Part shown: positions 22,434 through 36,403 of the stretch, piece by piece
Layout: each line of letters starts with the position of its first letter
Position numbering within the stretch: the first letter of the stretch is position 1
Position numbers and translations under genes: made by a program
The notes under the pieces: model-generated
Told to the model about the DNA's origin: nothing
Seen by the model: only the letters and a program-made list of their open reading frames with translations
Database searches by the model: none
NCBI RefSeq assembly: GCF_963924675.1
Contig: NW_027077448.1
Span: 186,001-250,000 of the forward strand
Source of the DNA: Phocoena phocoena
Lineage: Eukaryota; Chordata; Mammalia; Artiodactyla; Phocoenidae
Reading direction: 5' to 3'
DNA: 64,000 nt

Positions 22434-24107
22434 CCAAGCAAGCCTGTAAAGGAAATCTGCACTACAATGAAGTCTCACTGCCCCCCTGGCAAGAGGGCCA
22501 TCTGAAAAAAGTGTAAAATCCAGAAAGGTACGACAGGATATGGAGAACAGGGAGCCTTGTTATGCTGATTGGCAGGATGTAAATTGACAGCAGCCACTCT
22601 GGAGAAGTGTATGGTGTTTCCTGAAACACGTAAGAAATAAAGCAACACAGCCTATGGCAATTGCACTTATGGTCTTATTCCTTAGGGATATTAAAATCAA
22701 AAACAGAGAGCCACCCCAAAGTTTGGGATGGCTGTGTTCCCAGGAAGCTCCTCTACAGTACCAGGTAAATATCCCAGAAAGCAACAAATGGATAAAGAAA
22801 TTGTGGCACGTACGTGCAATGCAATATCACTCAGCAATGAAATCTCTGTCATCAGGCCCGTAGCGGCATAGTGAGTGGATGCAGGTACGGTGATTCTACG
22901 TGAACTACGTCACACAGATAAAGAAACATCATAAGATATCACTAATGCACGGAATGTAAACTTGACTACACATGAACTGAATTAAAAAACAGAACAGGGT
23001 CTCAAATTTAGAAAACCAACTAGTGCTTGCTTATGGGGAAAGGTGCGTTGGGGTGCTGCATAAAACCAGAGACTGAAATTAGCACAGATAACTTTCCATA
23101 AGCCAAATATGTAATAGACAAGACCTACTCAGTGCTCAACGAAATGGACCCAACACCACATATTCAACGCCTAGGAATATACCTGACTAGGAAGAATCTT
23201 AAAACCCATGGATATATATGTCTCCATAAGAGAATCAAGCGTGTGTACAGTGGCCGAAACGCAGTAGTGAAAATCCGATAAATCCCATTATCAAAATAAA
23301 TTTAGAAAACAAAACACACAGAAAGTGAAATAGAGAGCAATTCTTAAATAATTCACTCAGGGCATGTGATGCAACCGGGATTGACCACATCTACACCCAG
23401 AGCTGGTTGAGACATAAGGCTGGACACTTCAGGCTGATAGCATTGGTGAGTTTCGGTGAGCAAATGCAGACCCTTTGAAGTCATACTGCATGGTACCCAT
23501 TCCATGGGTCCCAAATCTCCAGGTTCAAGGGATTCTTCCTCCAGCTAAAACATGCATGGGAAACCCAGAGTATCATCCACCGTGTGATTGGGAAACGATT
23601 TAAATGCATCTCAGTTTTCGTATCCTGGTTCTCGGGTTCACCATTCCAGATGCTTTACTAACACTCTCCCCGCTTGGAGAGTCAGTGCCTTTAACTTCCA
23701 GTTGAGCACAGCTTGCAATTTCTGTGCAAGATGAACAGGAATAGGGAGAACCAGTGAGAGACTAGCTGTAGGTGTCTGCACGGGCAAATATAATTCTCAT
23801 TGCCGACCAGGAAGAGGAATTAAACAAAGGCTCAGCGTGCCCTGCTGAAAACAGACTAGGGCCTGAAGCAATCCTGGGGTTTTGTGCCCAGCTCACAAGA
23901 AAGCGAGTTGAAGAAAGGAGCTCAGGGGCACTGTAATTCACAAACCTGCAGAGTTATAAATGACAGCTATCCTCCAAAAATATATTGAAGTAAGCCTGCG
24001 AAGGGGACTTGAATGCGGGGCAGAGTTTCAGGAAAACGATTGCAGGGGGTAGACTGGAATTGCCCTGAAAGCATAGGAAAAGAGGCAGAACGTCGACAAT
24101 GATGCAC

Positions 24108-24180
24108 TTGGCCAAAAAGGGCGTATGCGTTTTTTCCTGAATATATTCAGGAAAAAAACGCATACGCCCTTTTTGGCCAA
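24108..24180. mobile_element. Array palindrome 8 (C type)
   Basis: Same extra A as palindrome 5. Confidence 0.8.
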
Positions 24181-25853
24181 CCAAGCAAGCCTCTAAAGGA
24201 AATCTGCACTACAATGAAGTCTCACTGCCCCCCGGGCAAGAGGGCCATCTGAAAAAAATGTAAAATCCAGAAATGTAGGACAGGATATGGAGAACAGGGA
24301 GCGTTGTTATGCTGATTGGCAGGATGTAAATTGCCAGCAGCCACCCTGGAGAAGTTTATGGTGTTTCCTGAAACACGTAAGAAACAAAGCAACACAGCCT
24401 ATGGCACTTCCACTTATGGTCCTATAGCTTACGGAAATTAAAATCAAAAACAGACAGCCACCCCAATATTTGGGACGGCTGTGTTCACAAGAAGCTCGTC
24501 TACACTATCAGGTAAATATCCCAGAAAGCAAAAAATGTATAAAGAAGTTGTGGCACGTACGTACAATGCAATATCACTCAGCAATGAAATCTGTGTCATC
24601 AGGTCCGTAGCGGCATAGTGAGTGGATGCAGGTACGGTGAATTTACGTGAACTACGTCACACAGAAAAAAACATCATAAGATATCACTAATACACGGAAT
24701 GTAAACTGGACTACACATGAACTGAATTACAAAACAGAACAGGGTCTCAAATTTAGAAAACCAACTAGTGCTTGCTTATGGGGAAAGGTGCCTTGGGGTG
24801 CTGCATAAAACCAGAGACTGAAATTAGCACAGATAACTTTCCATAAGCCAAATATGTAATAGACAAGACCTACTCCTTGCTCAACGAAATGGACCCAACA
24901 CCACATATTCAACGCCTAGGAATATAGCTGACTAGGAAGAATCTTAAAACCCATGGATATATATGTCTCCGTAAGAGAATCAAGCGTGTGTACAGCGGCC
25001 GAAACGCAGCAGTGAAAATCCGATAAATCCCATTATCAAAATAAATTTCGAAAACAAAACACAAAGACAGTGAAATAGAGAGCAATTCTTAAATAATTCA
25101 CTCAGGGCATGTGATGCAACCGGGATTGACCACATCTACACCCAGAGCTGGTTGAGACATAAGGCTGGACACTTCAGGCTGATAGCATTGGTGAGTTTCG
25201 GTGAGCAAATGCAGACCCTTTGAAGTCATACTGCATGGTACCCATTCCATGGGTCCCAACTCTCCAGGTTCAAGGGATTCTTCCTCCAGCTAAAACATGC
25301 ATGGGAAACCCAGAGTACCGTCCACCGTTTGATTGGGAAACGATTTAAAATGCATCTCAGTTTTCGTATCCTGGTCCTCGGGTTCACCATTCCAGATGCT
25401 TTACTCACATTCTCCCCACTTGGAGAGTCAGTGCCTTTAACCTCCTGTTTGGCACAGCTTGCAATTTCTGTGCAAGATGAACAGGAATAGGGAGAACCAA
25501 TGAGAGACTAGCTGTAGGTGTCTGCACGGGCAAATGTAATGCTCATTGCCCACCAGGAAGAGGAATTAAACAAAGGCTCAGTGTGCCCTGCTGGAAACAG
25601 ATTAGGGCCTGAAGCAATCCTGCGGTTTTGTGCCCAGCTCACAAGAATGCGAGTTGAAGAAAGGAGCTCAGGGGCACTGTAATTCACAAACCTGCAGAGT
25701 TATAAATGACAGCTATCCTCCAAAAATATATTGAAGTAAGCCTGCGAAGGGGACTTGAAAGCGGGGCAGAATTTCAGGAAAACGATTGCAGGGGGTAGAC
25801 TGGAAATGCCCTGAAAGCATAGGAAAAGAGGCAGAACGTCGACAATGATGCAC

Positions 25854-25925
25854 TTGGCCAAAAAGGGCGTATGCGTTTTTTCCTGAATATATTCAGGAAA
25901 AAACGCATACGCCCTTTATAGCCAA
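25854..25925. mobile_element. Array palindrome 9 (A type)
   Basis: Third A-type copy; it is followed by a C-like unit, not a B unit. Confidence 0.8.
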
Positions 25926-27601
25926 CCAAGCAAGCCTGTAAAGGAAATCTGCACTACAATGAAATCTCACTGCCCCCCCCGGGCAAAAGGGCCATCTGAA
26001 AAAAGTGTTAAATCCAGAAAGGTAGGACAGGATATGGAGAACAGGGAGCCTTGTTATGCTGATTGGCAGGATGTAAATTGCCAGCAGCCACCCTGGAGAA
26101 GTGTATGGTGTTTCCTGAAACACGTAAGAAACAAAGCAACACAGCCTATGGCACTTCCACTTATGGTCCTATAGCTTACGGAAATTAAAATCAAAAACAG
26201 ACAGCCACCCCAATATTTGGGACGGCTGTGTTCACAAGAAGCTCGTCTACAGTATCAGGTAAATATCCCAGAAAGCAAAAAATGGATAAAGAAGTTGTGG
26301 CACGTACGTACAATGCAATATCACTCAGCAATGAAATCTGTGTCATCAGGCCCGTAGCGGCATAGTCAGTGGATGCAGATACGGTGATTCTACGTGAACT
26401 ACGTCACACAGAAAAAGAAACATCATAAGATATCACTAATACACGGAATGTAAACTTGACTACACATGAACTGAATTACAAAACAGAACAGGGTCTCAAA
26501 TTTAGAAAACCAACTAGTGCTTGCTTATGGGGAAAGGTGCGTTGGGGTGCTGCGTAAAACCAGAGACTGAAATTAACACAGATAGCTTTCCATAAGCCAA
26601 ATATGTAATAGACAAGACCTACTCCTTGCTCAACGAAATGGACTCAACACCACATATTCAACGCCTAGGAATATACCTGACTAGGAAGAATCTTAAAACC
26701 CATGGATATATATGTCTCCGTAAGAGAATCAAGCATGTGTACAGCGGCCGAAACGCAGCAGTGAAAATCCGATAAATCCCATTATCAAAATAAATTTCGA
26801 AAACAAAACACACAGAAAGTGAAATAGAGAGCAATTCTTAAATAATTCACTCAGGGCATGTGATGCAACCGGGATTGACCACATCTACACCCAGAGCTGG
26901 TTGAGACATAAGGCTGGACACTTCAGGCTGATAGCATTGGTGAGTTTCGGTGAGCAAATGCAGACCCTTTGAAGTCATACTGCATGGTACCCATTCCATG
27001 GGTCCCAACTCTCCAGGTTCAAGGGATTCTTCCTCCAGCTAAAACATGCATGGGAAACCCAGAGTATCGTCCACCGTGTGATTGGGAAACGATTTAAATG
27101 CATCTCAGTTTTCGTATCCTGGTTCTCGGGTTCACCATTCCAGATGCTTTACTAACACTCTCCCCGCTTGGAGAGTCAGTGCCTTTAACCTCCAGTTGAG
27201 CACAGCTTGCAATTTCTGTGCAAGATGAACAGGAATAGGGAGAACCAGTGAGAGACTAGCTGTAGGTGTCTGCACAGGCAAATATAATGCTCATTGCCGA
27301 CCAGGAAGAGGAATTAAACAAAGGCTCAGCGTGCCCTGCTGACAACAGACTAGGGCCTGAAGCAATCCTGGGGTTTTGTGCCCAGCTCACAAGAAAGCGA
27401 GTTGAAGAAAGGAGCTCAGGGGCACTGTAATTCACAAACCTGCAGAGTTATAAATGACAGCTATCCTCCAAAAATATATTGAAGTAAGCCTGCGAAGGGG
27501 ACTTGAATGCGGGGCAGAATTTCAGGAAAACGATTGCAGGGGGTAGACTGGAATTGCCCTGAAAGCATAGGAAAAGAGGCAGAACGTCGACAATGATGCA
27601 C

Positions 27602-27673
27602 TTGGCCAAAAAGGGCGTATGCGTTTTTTCCTGAATATATTCAGGAAAATACGCATACGCCCTTTTTGGCCAA
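27602..27673. mobile_element. Array palindrome 10 (C-like)
   Basis: The right arm reads GGAAAATACGC, one mismatch replacing the extra A seen in true C units. Confidence 0.8.
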
Positions 27674-29346
27674 CCAAGCAAGCCTCTAAAGGAAATCTGC
27701 ACTACAATGAAGTCTCACTGCCCCCCGGGCAAGAGGGCCATCTGAAAAAAGTGTAAAATCCAGAAATGTAGGACAGGATATGGAGAACAGGGAGCCTTGT
27801 TATGCTGATTGGCAGGATGTAAATTGCCAGCAGCCACCCTGGAGAAGTTTATGGTGTTTCCTGAAACACGAAAGAAACAAAGCAACACAGCCTATGGCAC
27901 TTCCACTTATGGTCCTATAGCTTACGGAAATTAAAATCAAAAACAGACAGCCACCCCAATATTTGGGACTGCTGTGTTCACAAGAAGCTCGTCTACACTA
28001 TCAGGTAAATATCCCAGAAAGCAAAAAATGGATAAAGAAGTTGTGGCACGTACGTACAATGCAATATCACTCAGCAATGAAATCTGTGTCATCAGGTCCG
28101 TAGCGGCATAGTGAGTGGATGCAGGTACGGTGAATCTACGTGAACTACGTCACACAGAAAAAAACATCATAAGATATCACTAATACACGGAATGTAAACT
28201 GGACTACACATGAACTGAATTACAAAACAGAACAGGGTCTCAAATTTAGAAAACCAACTAGTGCTTGCTTATGGGGAAAGGTGCCTTGGGGTGCTGCATA
28301 AAACCAGAGACTGAAATTAGCACAGATAACTTTCCATAAGCCAAATATGTAATAGACAAGACCTACTCCTTGCTCAACGAAATGGACCCAACACCACATA
28401 TTCAACGCCTAGGAATATAGCTGACTAGGAAGAATCTTAAAACCCATGGATATATATGTCTCCGTAAGAGAATCAAGCGTGTGTACAGTGGCCGAAACGC
28501 AGCAGTGAAAATCCGATAAATCCCATTATCAAAATAAATTTCGAAAACAAAACACAAAGACAGTGAAATAGAGAGCAATTCTTAAATAATTCACTCAGGG
28601 CATGTGATGCAACCGGGATTGACCACATCTACACCCAGAGCTGGTTGAGACATAAGGCTGGACACTTCAGGCTGATAGCATTGGTGAGTTTCGGTGAGCA
28701 AATGCAGACCCTTTGAAGTCATACTGCATGGTACCCATTCCATGGGTCCCAACTCTCCAGGTTCAAGGGATTCTTCCTCCAGCTAAAACATGCATGGGAA
28801 ACCCAGAGTACCGTCCACCGTTTGATTGGGAAACGATTTAAAATGCATCTCAGTTTTCGTATCCTGGTCCTCGGGTTCACCATTCCAGATGCTTTACTCA
28901 TATTCTCCCCACTTGGAGAGTCAGTGCCTTTAACCTCCTGTTTGGCACAGCTTGCAATTTCTGTGCAAGATGAACAGGAATAGGGAGAACCAATGAGAGT
29001 CTAGCTGTAGGTGTCTGCACGGGCAAATGTAACGCTCATTGCCCACCAGGAAGAGGAATTAAACAAAGGCTCAGTGTGCCCTGCTGGAAACAGATTAGGG
29101 CCTGAAGCAATCCTGCGGTTTTGTGCCCAGCTCACAAGAATGCGAGTTGAAGAAAGGAGCTCAGGGGCACTGTAATTCACAAACCTGCAGAGTTATAAAT
29201 GACAGCTATCCTCCAAAAATATATTGAAGTAAGCCTGCGAAGGGGAGTTGAAAGCGGGGCAGAATTTCAGGAAAACGATTGCAGGGGGTAGACTGGAAAT
29301 GCCCTGAAAGCATAGGAAAAGAGGCAGAACGTCGACAATGATGCAC

Positions 29347-29418
29347 TTGGCCAAAAAGGGCGTATGCGTTTTTTCCTGAATATATTCAGGAAAAAACGCA
29401 TACGCCCTTTATAGCCAA
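29347..29418. mobile_element. Array palindrome 11 (A type)
   Basis: CCCTTTATAGCC right arm; second A of the dimer series. Confidence 0.8.
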
Positions 29419-31093
29419 CCAAGCAAGCCTGTAAAGGAAATCTGCACTACAATGAAATCTCACTGCCCCCCCGGGCAAAAGGGCCATCTGAAAAAAGTGT
29501 TAAATCCAGAAAGGTAGGACAGGATATGGAGAACAGGGAGCCTTGTTATGCTGATTGGCAGGATGTAAATTGCCAGCAGCCACCGTGGAGAAGTGTATGG
29601 TGTTTCCTGAAACACGTAAGAAACAAAGCAACACAGCCTATGGCACTTCCACTTATGGTCCTATAGCTTACGGAAATTAAAATCAAAAACAGACAGCCAC
29701 CCCAATATTTGGGACGGCTGTGTTCACAAGAAGCTCGTCTACAGTATCAGGTAAATATCCCAGAAAGCAAAAAATGGATAAAGAAGTTGTGGCACGTACG
29801 TACAATGCAATATCACTCAGCAATGAAATCTGTGTCATCAGGCCCGTAGCGGCATAGTCAGTGGATGCAGATACGGTGATTCTACGTGAACTACGTCACA
29901 CAGAAAAAGAAACATCATAAGATATCACTAATACACGGAATGTAAACTTGACTACACATGAACTGAATTACAAAACAGAACAGGGTCTCAAATTTAGAAA
30001 ACCAACTAGTGCTTGCTTATGGGGAAAGGTGCGTTGGGGTGCTGCGTAAAACCAGAGACTGAAATTAACACAGATAACTTTCCATAAGCCAAATATGTAA
30101 TAGACAAGACCTACTCCTTGCTCAACGAAATGGACTCAACACCACATATTCAACGCCTAGGAATATACCTGACTAGGAAGAATCTTAAAACCCATGGATA
30201 TATATGTCTCCGTAAGAGAATCAAGCATGTGTACAGCGGCCGAAACGCAGCAGTGAAAATCCGATAAATCCCATTATCAAAATAAATTTCGAAAACAAAA
30301 CACACAGAAAGTGAAATAGAGAGCAATTCTTAAATAATTCACTCAGGGCATGTGATGCAACCGGGATTGACCACATCTACACCCAGAGCTGGTTGAGACA
30401 TAAGGCTGGACACTTCAGGCTGATAGCATTGGTGAGTTTCGGTGAGCAAATGCAGACCCTTTGAAGTCATACTGCATGGTACCCATTCCATGGGTCCCAA
30501 CTCTCCAGGTTCAAGGGATTCTTCCTCCAGCTAAAACATGCATGGGAAACCCAGAGTATCGTCCACCGTGTGATTGGGAAACGATTTAAATGCATCTCAG
30601 TTTTCGTATCCTGGTTCTCGGGTTCACCATTCCAGATGCTTTACTAACACTCTCCCCGCTTGGAGAGTCAGTGCCTTTAACCTCCAGTTGAGCACAGCTT
30701 GCAATTTCTGTGCAAGATGAACAGGAATAGGGAGAACCAGTGAGAGACTAGCTGTAGGTGTCTGCACGGGCAAATATAATGCTCATTGCCGACCAGGAAG
30801 AGGAATTAAACAAAGGCTCAGCGTGCCCTGCTGACAACAGACTAGGGCCTGAAGCAATCCTGGGGTTTTGTGCCCAGCTCACAAGAAAGCGAGTTGAAGA
30901 AAGGAGCTCAGGGGCACTGTAATTCACAAACCTGCAGAGTTATAAATGACAGCTATCCTCCAAAAATATATTGAAGTAAGCCTGCGAAGGGGACTTGAAT
31001 GCGGGGCAGAATTTCAGGAAAACGATTGCAGGGGGTAGACTGGAATTGCCCTGAAAGCATAGGAAAAGAGGCAGAACGTCGACAATGATGCAC

Positions 31094-31165
31094 TTGGCCA
31101 AAAAGGGCGTATGCGTTTTTTCCTGAATATATTCAGGAAAATACGCATACGCCCTTTTTGGCCAA
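31094..31165. mobile_element. Array palindrome 12 (C-like)
   Basis: Same GGAAAATACGC mark as palindrome 10. Confidence 0.8.
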
Positions 31166-32838
31166 CCAAGCAAGCCTCTAAAGGAAATCTGCACTACAAT
31201 GAAGTCTCACTGCCCCCCGGGCAAGAGGGCCATCTGAAAAAAGTGTAAAATCCAGAAATGTAGGACAGGATATGGAGAACAGGGAGCCTTGTTATGCTGA
31301 TTGGCAGGATGTAAATTGCCAGCAGCCACCCTGGAGAAGTTTATGGTGTTTCCTGAAACACGAAAGAAACAAAGCAACACAGCCTATGGCACTTCCACTT
31401 ATGGTCCTATAGCTTACGGAAATTAAAATCAAAAACAGACAGCCACCCCAATATTTGGGACTGCTGTGTTCACAAGAAGCTCGTCTACACTATCAGGTAA
31501 ATATCCCAGAAAGCAAAAAATGGATAAAGAAGTTGTGGCACGTACGTACAATGCAATATCACTCAGCAATGAAATCTGTGTCATCAGGTCCGTAGCGGCA
31601 TAGTGAGTGGATGCAGGTACGGTGAATCTACGTGAACTACGTCACACAGAAAAAAACATCATAAGATATCACTAATACACGGAATGTAAACTGGACTACA
31701 CATGAACTGAATTACAAAACAGAACAGGGTCTCAAATTTAGAAAACCAACTAGTGCTTGCTTATGGGGAAAGGTGCCTTGGGGTGCTGCATAAAACCAGA
31801 GACTGAAATTAGCACAGATAACTTTCCATAAGCCAAATATGTAATAGACAAGACCTACTCCTTGCTCAACGAAATGGACCCAACACCACATATTCAACGC
31901 CTAGGAATATAGCTGACTAGGAAGAATCTTAAAACCCATGGATATATATGTCTCCGTAAGAGAATCAAGCGTGTGTACAGTGGCCGAAACGCAGCAGTGA
32001 AAATCCGATAAATCCCATTATCAAAATAAATTTCGAAAACAAAACACAAAGACAGTGAAATAGAGAGCAATTCTTAAATAATTCACTCAGGGCATGTGAT
32101 GCAACCGGGATTGACCACATCTACACCCAGAGCTGGTTGAGACATAAGGCTGGACACTTCAGGCTGATAGCATTGGTGAGTTTCGGTGAGCAAATGCAGA
32201 CCCTTTGAAGTCATACTGCATGGTACCCATTCCATGGGTCCCAACTCTCCAGGTTCAAGGGATTCTTCCTCCAGCTAAAACATGCATGGGAAACCCAGAG
32301 TACCGTCCACCGTTTGATTGGGAAACGATTTAAAATGCATCTCAGTTTTCGTATCCTGGTCCTCGGGTTCACCATTCCAGATGCTTTACTCATATTCTCC
32401 CCACTTGGAGAGTCAGTGCCTTTAACCTCCTGTTTGGCAAAGCTTGCAATTTCTGTGCAAGATGAACAGGAATAGGGAGAACCAATGAGAGTCTAGCTGT
32501 AGGTGTCTGCACGGGCAAATGTAACGCTCATTGCCCACCAGGAAGAGGAATTAAACAAAGGCTCAGTGTGCCCTGCTGGAAACAGATTAGGGCCTGAAGC
32601 AATCCTGCGGTTTTGTGCCCAGCTCACAAGAATGCGAGTTGAAGAAAGGAGCTCAGGGGCACTGTAATTCACAAACCTGCAGAGTTATAAATGACAGCTA
32701 TCCTCCAAAAATATATTGAAGTAAGCCTGCGAAGGGGAGTTGAAAGCGGGGCAGAATTTCAGGAAAACGATTGCAGGGGGTAGACTGGAAATGCCCTGAA
32801 AGCATAGGAAAAGAGGCAGAACGTCGACAATGATGCAC

Positions 32839-32910
32839 TTGGCCAAAAAGGGCGTATGCGTTTTTTCCTGAATATATTCAGGAAAAAACGCATACGCCCT
32901 TTATAGCCAA
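32839..32910. mobile_element. Array palindrome 13 (A type)
   Basis: Last A-type copy; the next unit is again B type. Confidence 0.8.
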
Positions 32911-34586
32911 CCAAGCAAGCCTGTAAAGGAAATCTGCACTACAATGAAATCTCACTGCCCCCCCGGGCAAAAGGGCCATCTGAAAAAAGTGTTAAATCCA
33001 GAAAGGTAGGACAGGATATGGAGAACAGGGAGCCTTGTTATGCTGATTGGCAGGATGTAAATTGCCAGCAGCCACCGTGGAGAAGTGTATGGTGTTTCCT
33101 GAAACACGTAAGAAACAAAGCAACACAGCCTATGGCACTTCCACTTATGGTCCTATAGCTTACGGAAATTAAAATCAAAAACAGACAGCCACCCCAATAT
33201 TTGGGACGGCTGTGTTCACAAGAAGCTCGTCTACAGTATCAGGTAAATATCCCAGAAAGCAAAAAATGGATAAAGAAGTTGTGGCACGTACGTACAATGC
33301 AATATCACTCAGCAATGAAATCTGTGTCATCAGGCCCGTAGCGGCATAGTCAGTGGATGCAGATACGGTGATTCTACGTGAACTACGTCACACAGAAAAA
33401 GAAACATCATAAGATATCACTAATACACGGAATGTAAACTTGACTACACATGAACTGAATTACAAAACAGAACAGGGTCTCAAATTTAGAAAACCAACTA
33501 GTGCTTGCTTATGGGGAAAGGTGCGTTGGGGTGCTGCGTAAAACCAGAGACTGAAATTAACACAGATAACTTTCCATAAGCCAAATATGTAATAGACAAG
33601 ACCTACTCCTTGCTCAACGAAATGGACTCAACACCACATATTCAACGCCTAGGAATATACCTGACTAGGAAGAATCTTAAAACCCATGGATATATATGTC
33701 TCCGTAAGAGAATCAAGCATGTGTACAGCGGCTGAAACGCAGCAGTGAAAATCCGATAAATCCCATTATCAAAATAAATTTCGAAAACAAAACACAAAGA
33801 CAGTGAAATAGAGAGCAATTCTTAAATAATTCACTCAGGGCATGTGATGCAACCGGGATTGACCACATCTACACCCAGAGCTGGTTGAGACATAAGGCTG
33901 GACACTTCAGGCTGATAGCATTGGTGAGTTTCGGTGAGCAAATGCAGACCCTTTGAAGTCATACTGCATGGTACCTATTCCATGGGTCCCAACTCTTCAG
34001 GTTCAAGGGATTCTTCCTCCAGCTAAAACATGCATGGGAAACCCAGAGTATCGTCCACCGTGTGATTGGGAAATGATTTAAAATGCATCTCAGTTTTCGT
34101 ATCCTGGTCCTCGGGTTCACCATTCCAGATGCTTTACTAACACTCTCCCCGCTTGGAGAGTCAGTGCCTTTAACCTCCTCTTTGGCACAGCTTGCAATTT
34201 CTGTGCAAGATGAACAGGAATAGGGAGAACCAATGAGAGACTAGCTGTAGGTGTCTGCACGGGCAAATGTAACGCTCATTGCCCACCAGGAAGAACAATT
34301 AAACAAAGGCTCAGTGTGCCCTGCTGGAAACAGATTAGGGCCTTAAGCAATCCTGCGGTTTTGTGCCCAGCTCACAAGAAAGCGAGTTGAAGAAAGGAGC
34401 TCAGGGGCACTGTAATTCACAAACCTGCAGAGTTATAAATGACAGCTATCCTCCAAAAGTATATTGAAGTAAGCCTGCGAAGGGGACTTGAAAGCAGGTC
34501 AGAATTTCAGGAAAACGATTGCAGGGGGTAGACTGGAATAGCCCTGAAAGCATAGGAAAAGAGGCACAATGTCGACAATGATGCAC

Positions 34587-34658
34587 TTGGCCAAAAAGGG
34601 CGTAAGCGTTTTTTCCTGAATATATTCAGGAAAAAACGCATACGCCCTTTTTGGCCAA
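34587..34658. mobile_element. Array palindrome 14 (B type)
   Basis: GCGTAAGCG left arm as in palindromes 4 and 7. Confidence 0.8.
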
Positions 34659-36331
34659 CCGAGCAAGCCTGTAAAGGAAATCTGCACTACAATGAAATCT
34701 CACTGCCCCCCGGGCAAGAGGGCCATCTGAAAAAAGTGTAAAATCCAGAAAGGTACGACAGGATATGGAGAACAGGGAGCCTTGTTATGCTGATTGGCAG
34801 GATGTAAATTGACAGCAGCCACTCTGGAGAAGTGTATGGTGTTTCCTGAAACACGTAAGAAATAAAGCAACACAGCCTATGGCAATTGCACTTATGGTCC
34901 TATTCCTTAGGGATATTAAAATCAAAAACAGAGAGCCACCCCAAAGTTTGGGATGGCTGTGTTCCCAGGAAGCTCCTCTACAGTACCAGGTAAATATCCC
35001 AGAAAGCAACAAATGGATAAAGAAGTTGTGGCACGTACGTGCAATGCAATATCACTCAGCAATGAAATCTGTGTCATCAGGCCCGTAGCGGCATAGTGAG
35101 TGGATGCAGGTACGGTGATTCTACGTGAACTACGTCACACAGATAAAGAAACATCATAAGATATCACTAATGCACGGAATGTAAACTTGACTACACATGA
35201 ACTGAATTAAAAAACAGAACAGGGTCTCAAATTTAGAAAACCAACTAGTGCTTGCTTATGGGGAAAGGTGCGTTGGGGTGCTGCATAAAACCAGAGACTG
35301 AAATTAGCACAGATAACTTTCCATAAGCCAAATATGTAATAGACAAGACCTACTCAGTGCTCAACGAAATGGACCCAACACCACATATTCAACGCCTAGG
35401 AATATACCTGACTAGGAAGAATCTTAAAACCCATGGATATATATGTCTCCATAAGAGAATCAAGCGTGTGTACAGTGGCCGAAACGCAGTAGTGAAAATC
35501 CGATAAATCCCATTATCAAAATAAATTTAGAAAACAAAACACACAGAAAGTGAAATAGAGAGCAATTCTTAAATAATTCACTCAGGGCATGTGATGCAAC
35601 CGGGATTGACCACATCTACACCCAGAGCTGGTTGAGACATAAGGCTGGACACTTCAGGCTGATAGCATTGGTGAGTTTCGGTGAGCAAATGCAGACCCTT
35701 TGAAGTCATACTGCATGGTACCCATTCCATGGGTCCCAACTCTCCAGGTTCAAGGGATTCTTCCTCCAGCTAAAACATGCATGGGAAACCCAGAGTATCA
35801 TCCACCGTGTGATTGGGAAACGATTTAAATGCATCTCAGTTTTCGTATCCTGGTTCTCGGGTTCACCATTCCAGATGCTTTACTAACACTCTCCCCGCTT
35901 GGAGAGTCGGTGCCTTTAGCCTCCAGTTGGGCACAGCTTGCAATTTCTGTGCAAGATGAACAGGAATAGGGAGAACCAGTGAGAGACTAGCTGTAGGTGT
36001 CTGCACAGGCAAATATAATGCTCATTGCCGACCAGGAAGAGGAATTAAACAAAGGCTCAGCGTGCCCTGCTGAAAACAGACTAGGGCCTGAAGCAATCCT
36101 GGGGTTTTGTGCCCAGCTCACAAGAAAGCGAGTTGAAGAAAGGAGCTCAGGGGCACTGTAATTCACAAACCTGCAGAGTTATAAATGACAGCTATCCTCC
36201 AAAAATATATTGAAGTAAGCCTGCGAAGGGTACTTGAAAGCGGGGCAGAATTTCAGGAAAACGATTGCAGGGGTAGACTGGAATTGCCCTGAAAGCATAG
36301 GAAAAGAGGCAGAACGTCGACAATGATGCAC

Positions 36332-36403
36332 TTGGCCAAAAAGGGCGTATGCATTTTTTCCTGAATATGTTCAGGAAAAAACGCATACGCCCTTTTTGGC
36401 CAA
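36332..36403. mobile_element. Array palindrome 15
   Basis: Two mismatches: GTATGCATTT in the left arm, and the centre reads AATATGTT, the only array copy with a broken centre. Confidence 0.8.

Larger units (their letters stand above)
14240..24720 (+). repeat. Trimer higher-order repeat, two copies of 5240 bp
   Basis: Three monomer variants follow in order A-B-C. A (15402, 20642) has a right palindrome arm CCCTTTATAGCC. B (17150, 22390) has left arm GCGTAAGCG and the spacer phrase GTACCTATTCCATGGG. C (18896, 24136) has a seven-A right arm and TTCCAGTTGAGCAC. Each variant recurs exactly 5240 bp later, and the two trimer copies differ at only a few visible positions (for example GCCTTGTTATG/GCGTTGTTATG near 19061/24301). 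Edges are approximate. Confidence 0.85.
24720..32900 (+). repeat. Dimer higher-order repeat (A-C), period ~3493 bp
   Basis: A-type palindromes at 25882, 29375 and 32867 alternate with C-like ones at 27630 and 31122 (right arm GGAAAATACGCATACG). Spacings are 3493, 3492 and 3492, which is the trimer minus one monomer. Recurrent minus-strand frames in the two dimer copies have identical translations. The two stretches around 27448-28901 and 30940-32393 appear near-identical. Confidence 0.8.

Noticed and set aside
15374..32900. Near-identical blocks as pure assembly duplication
   Set aside because: Copies carry a few private differences and the dimer shows an ordered recombination pattern, so true duplication is likelier. 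Only long reads can settle it.
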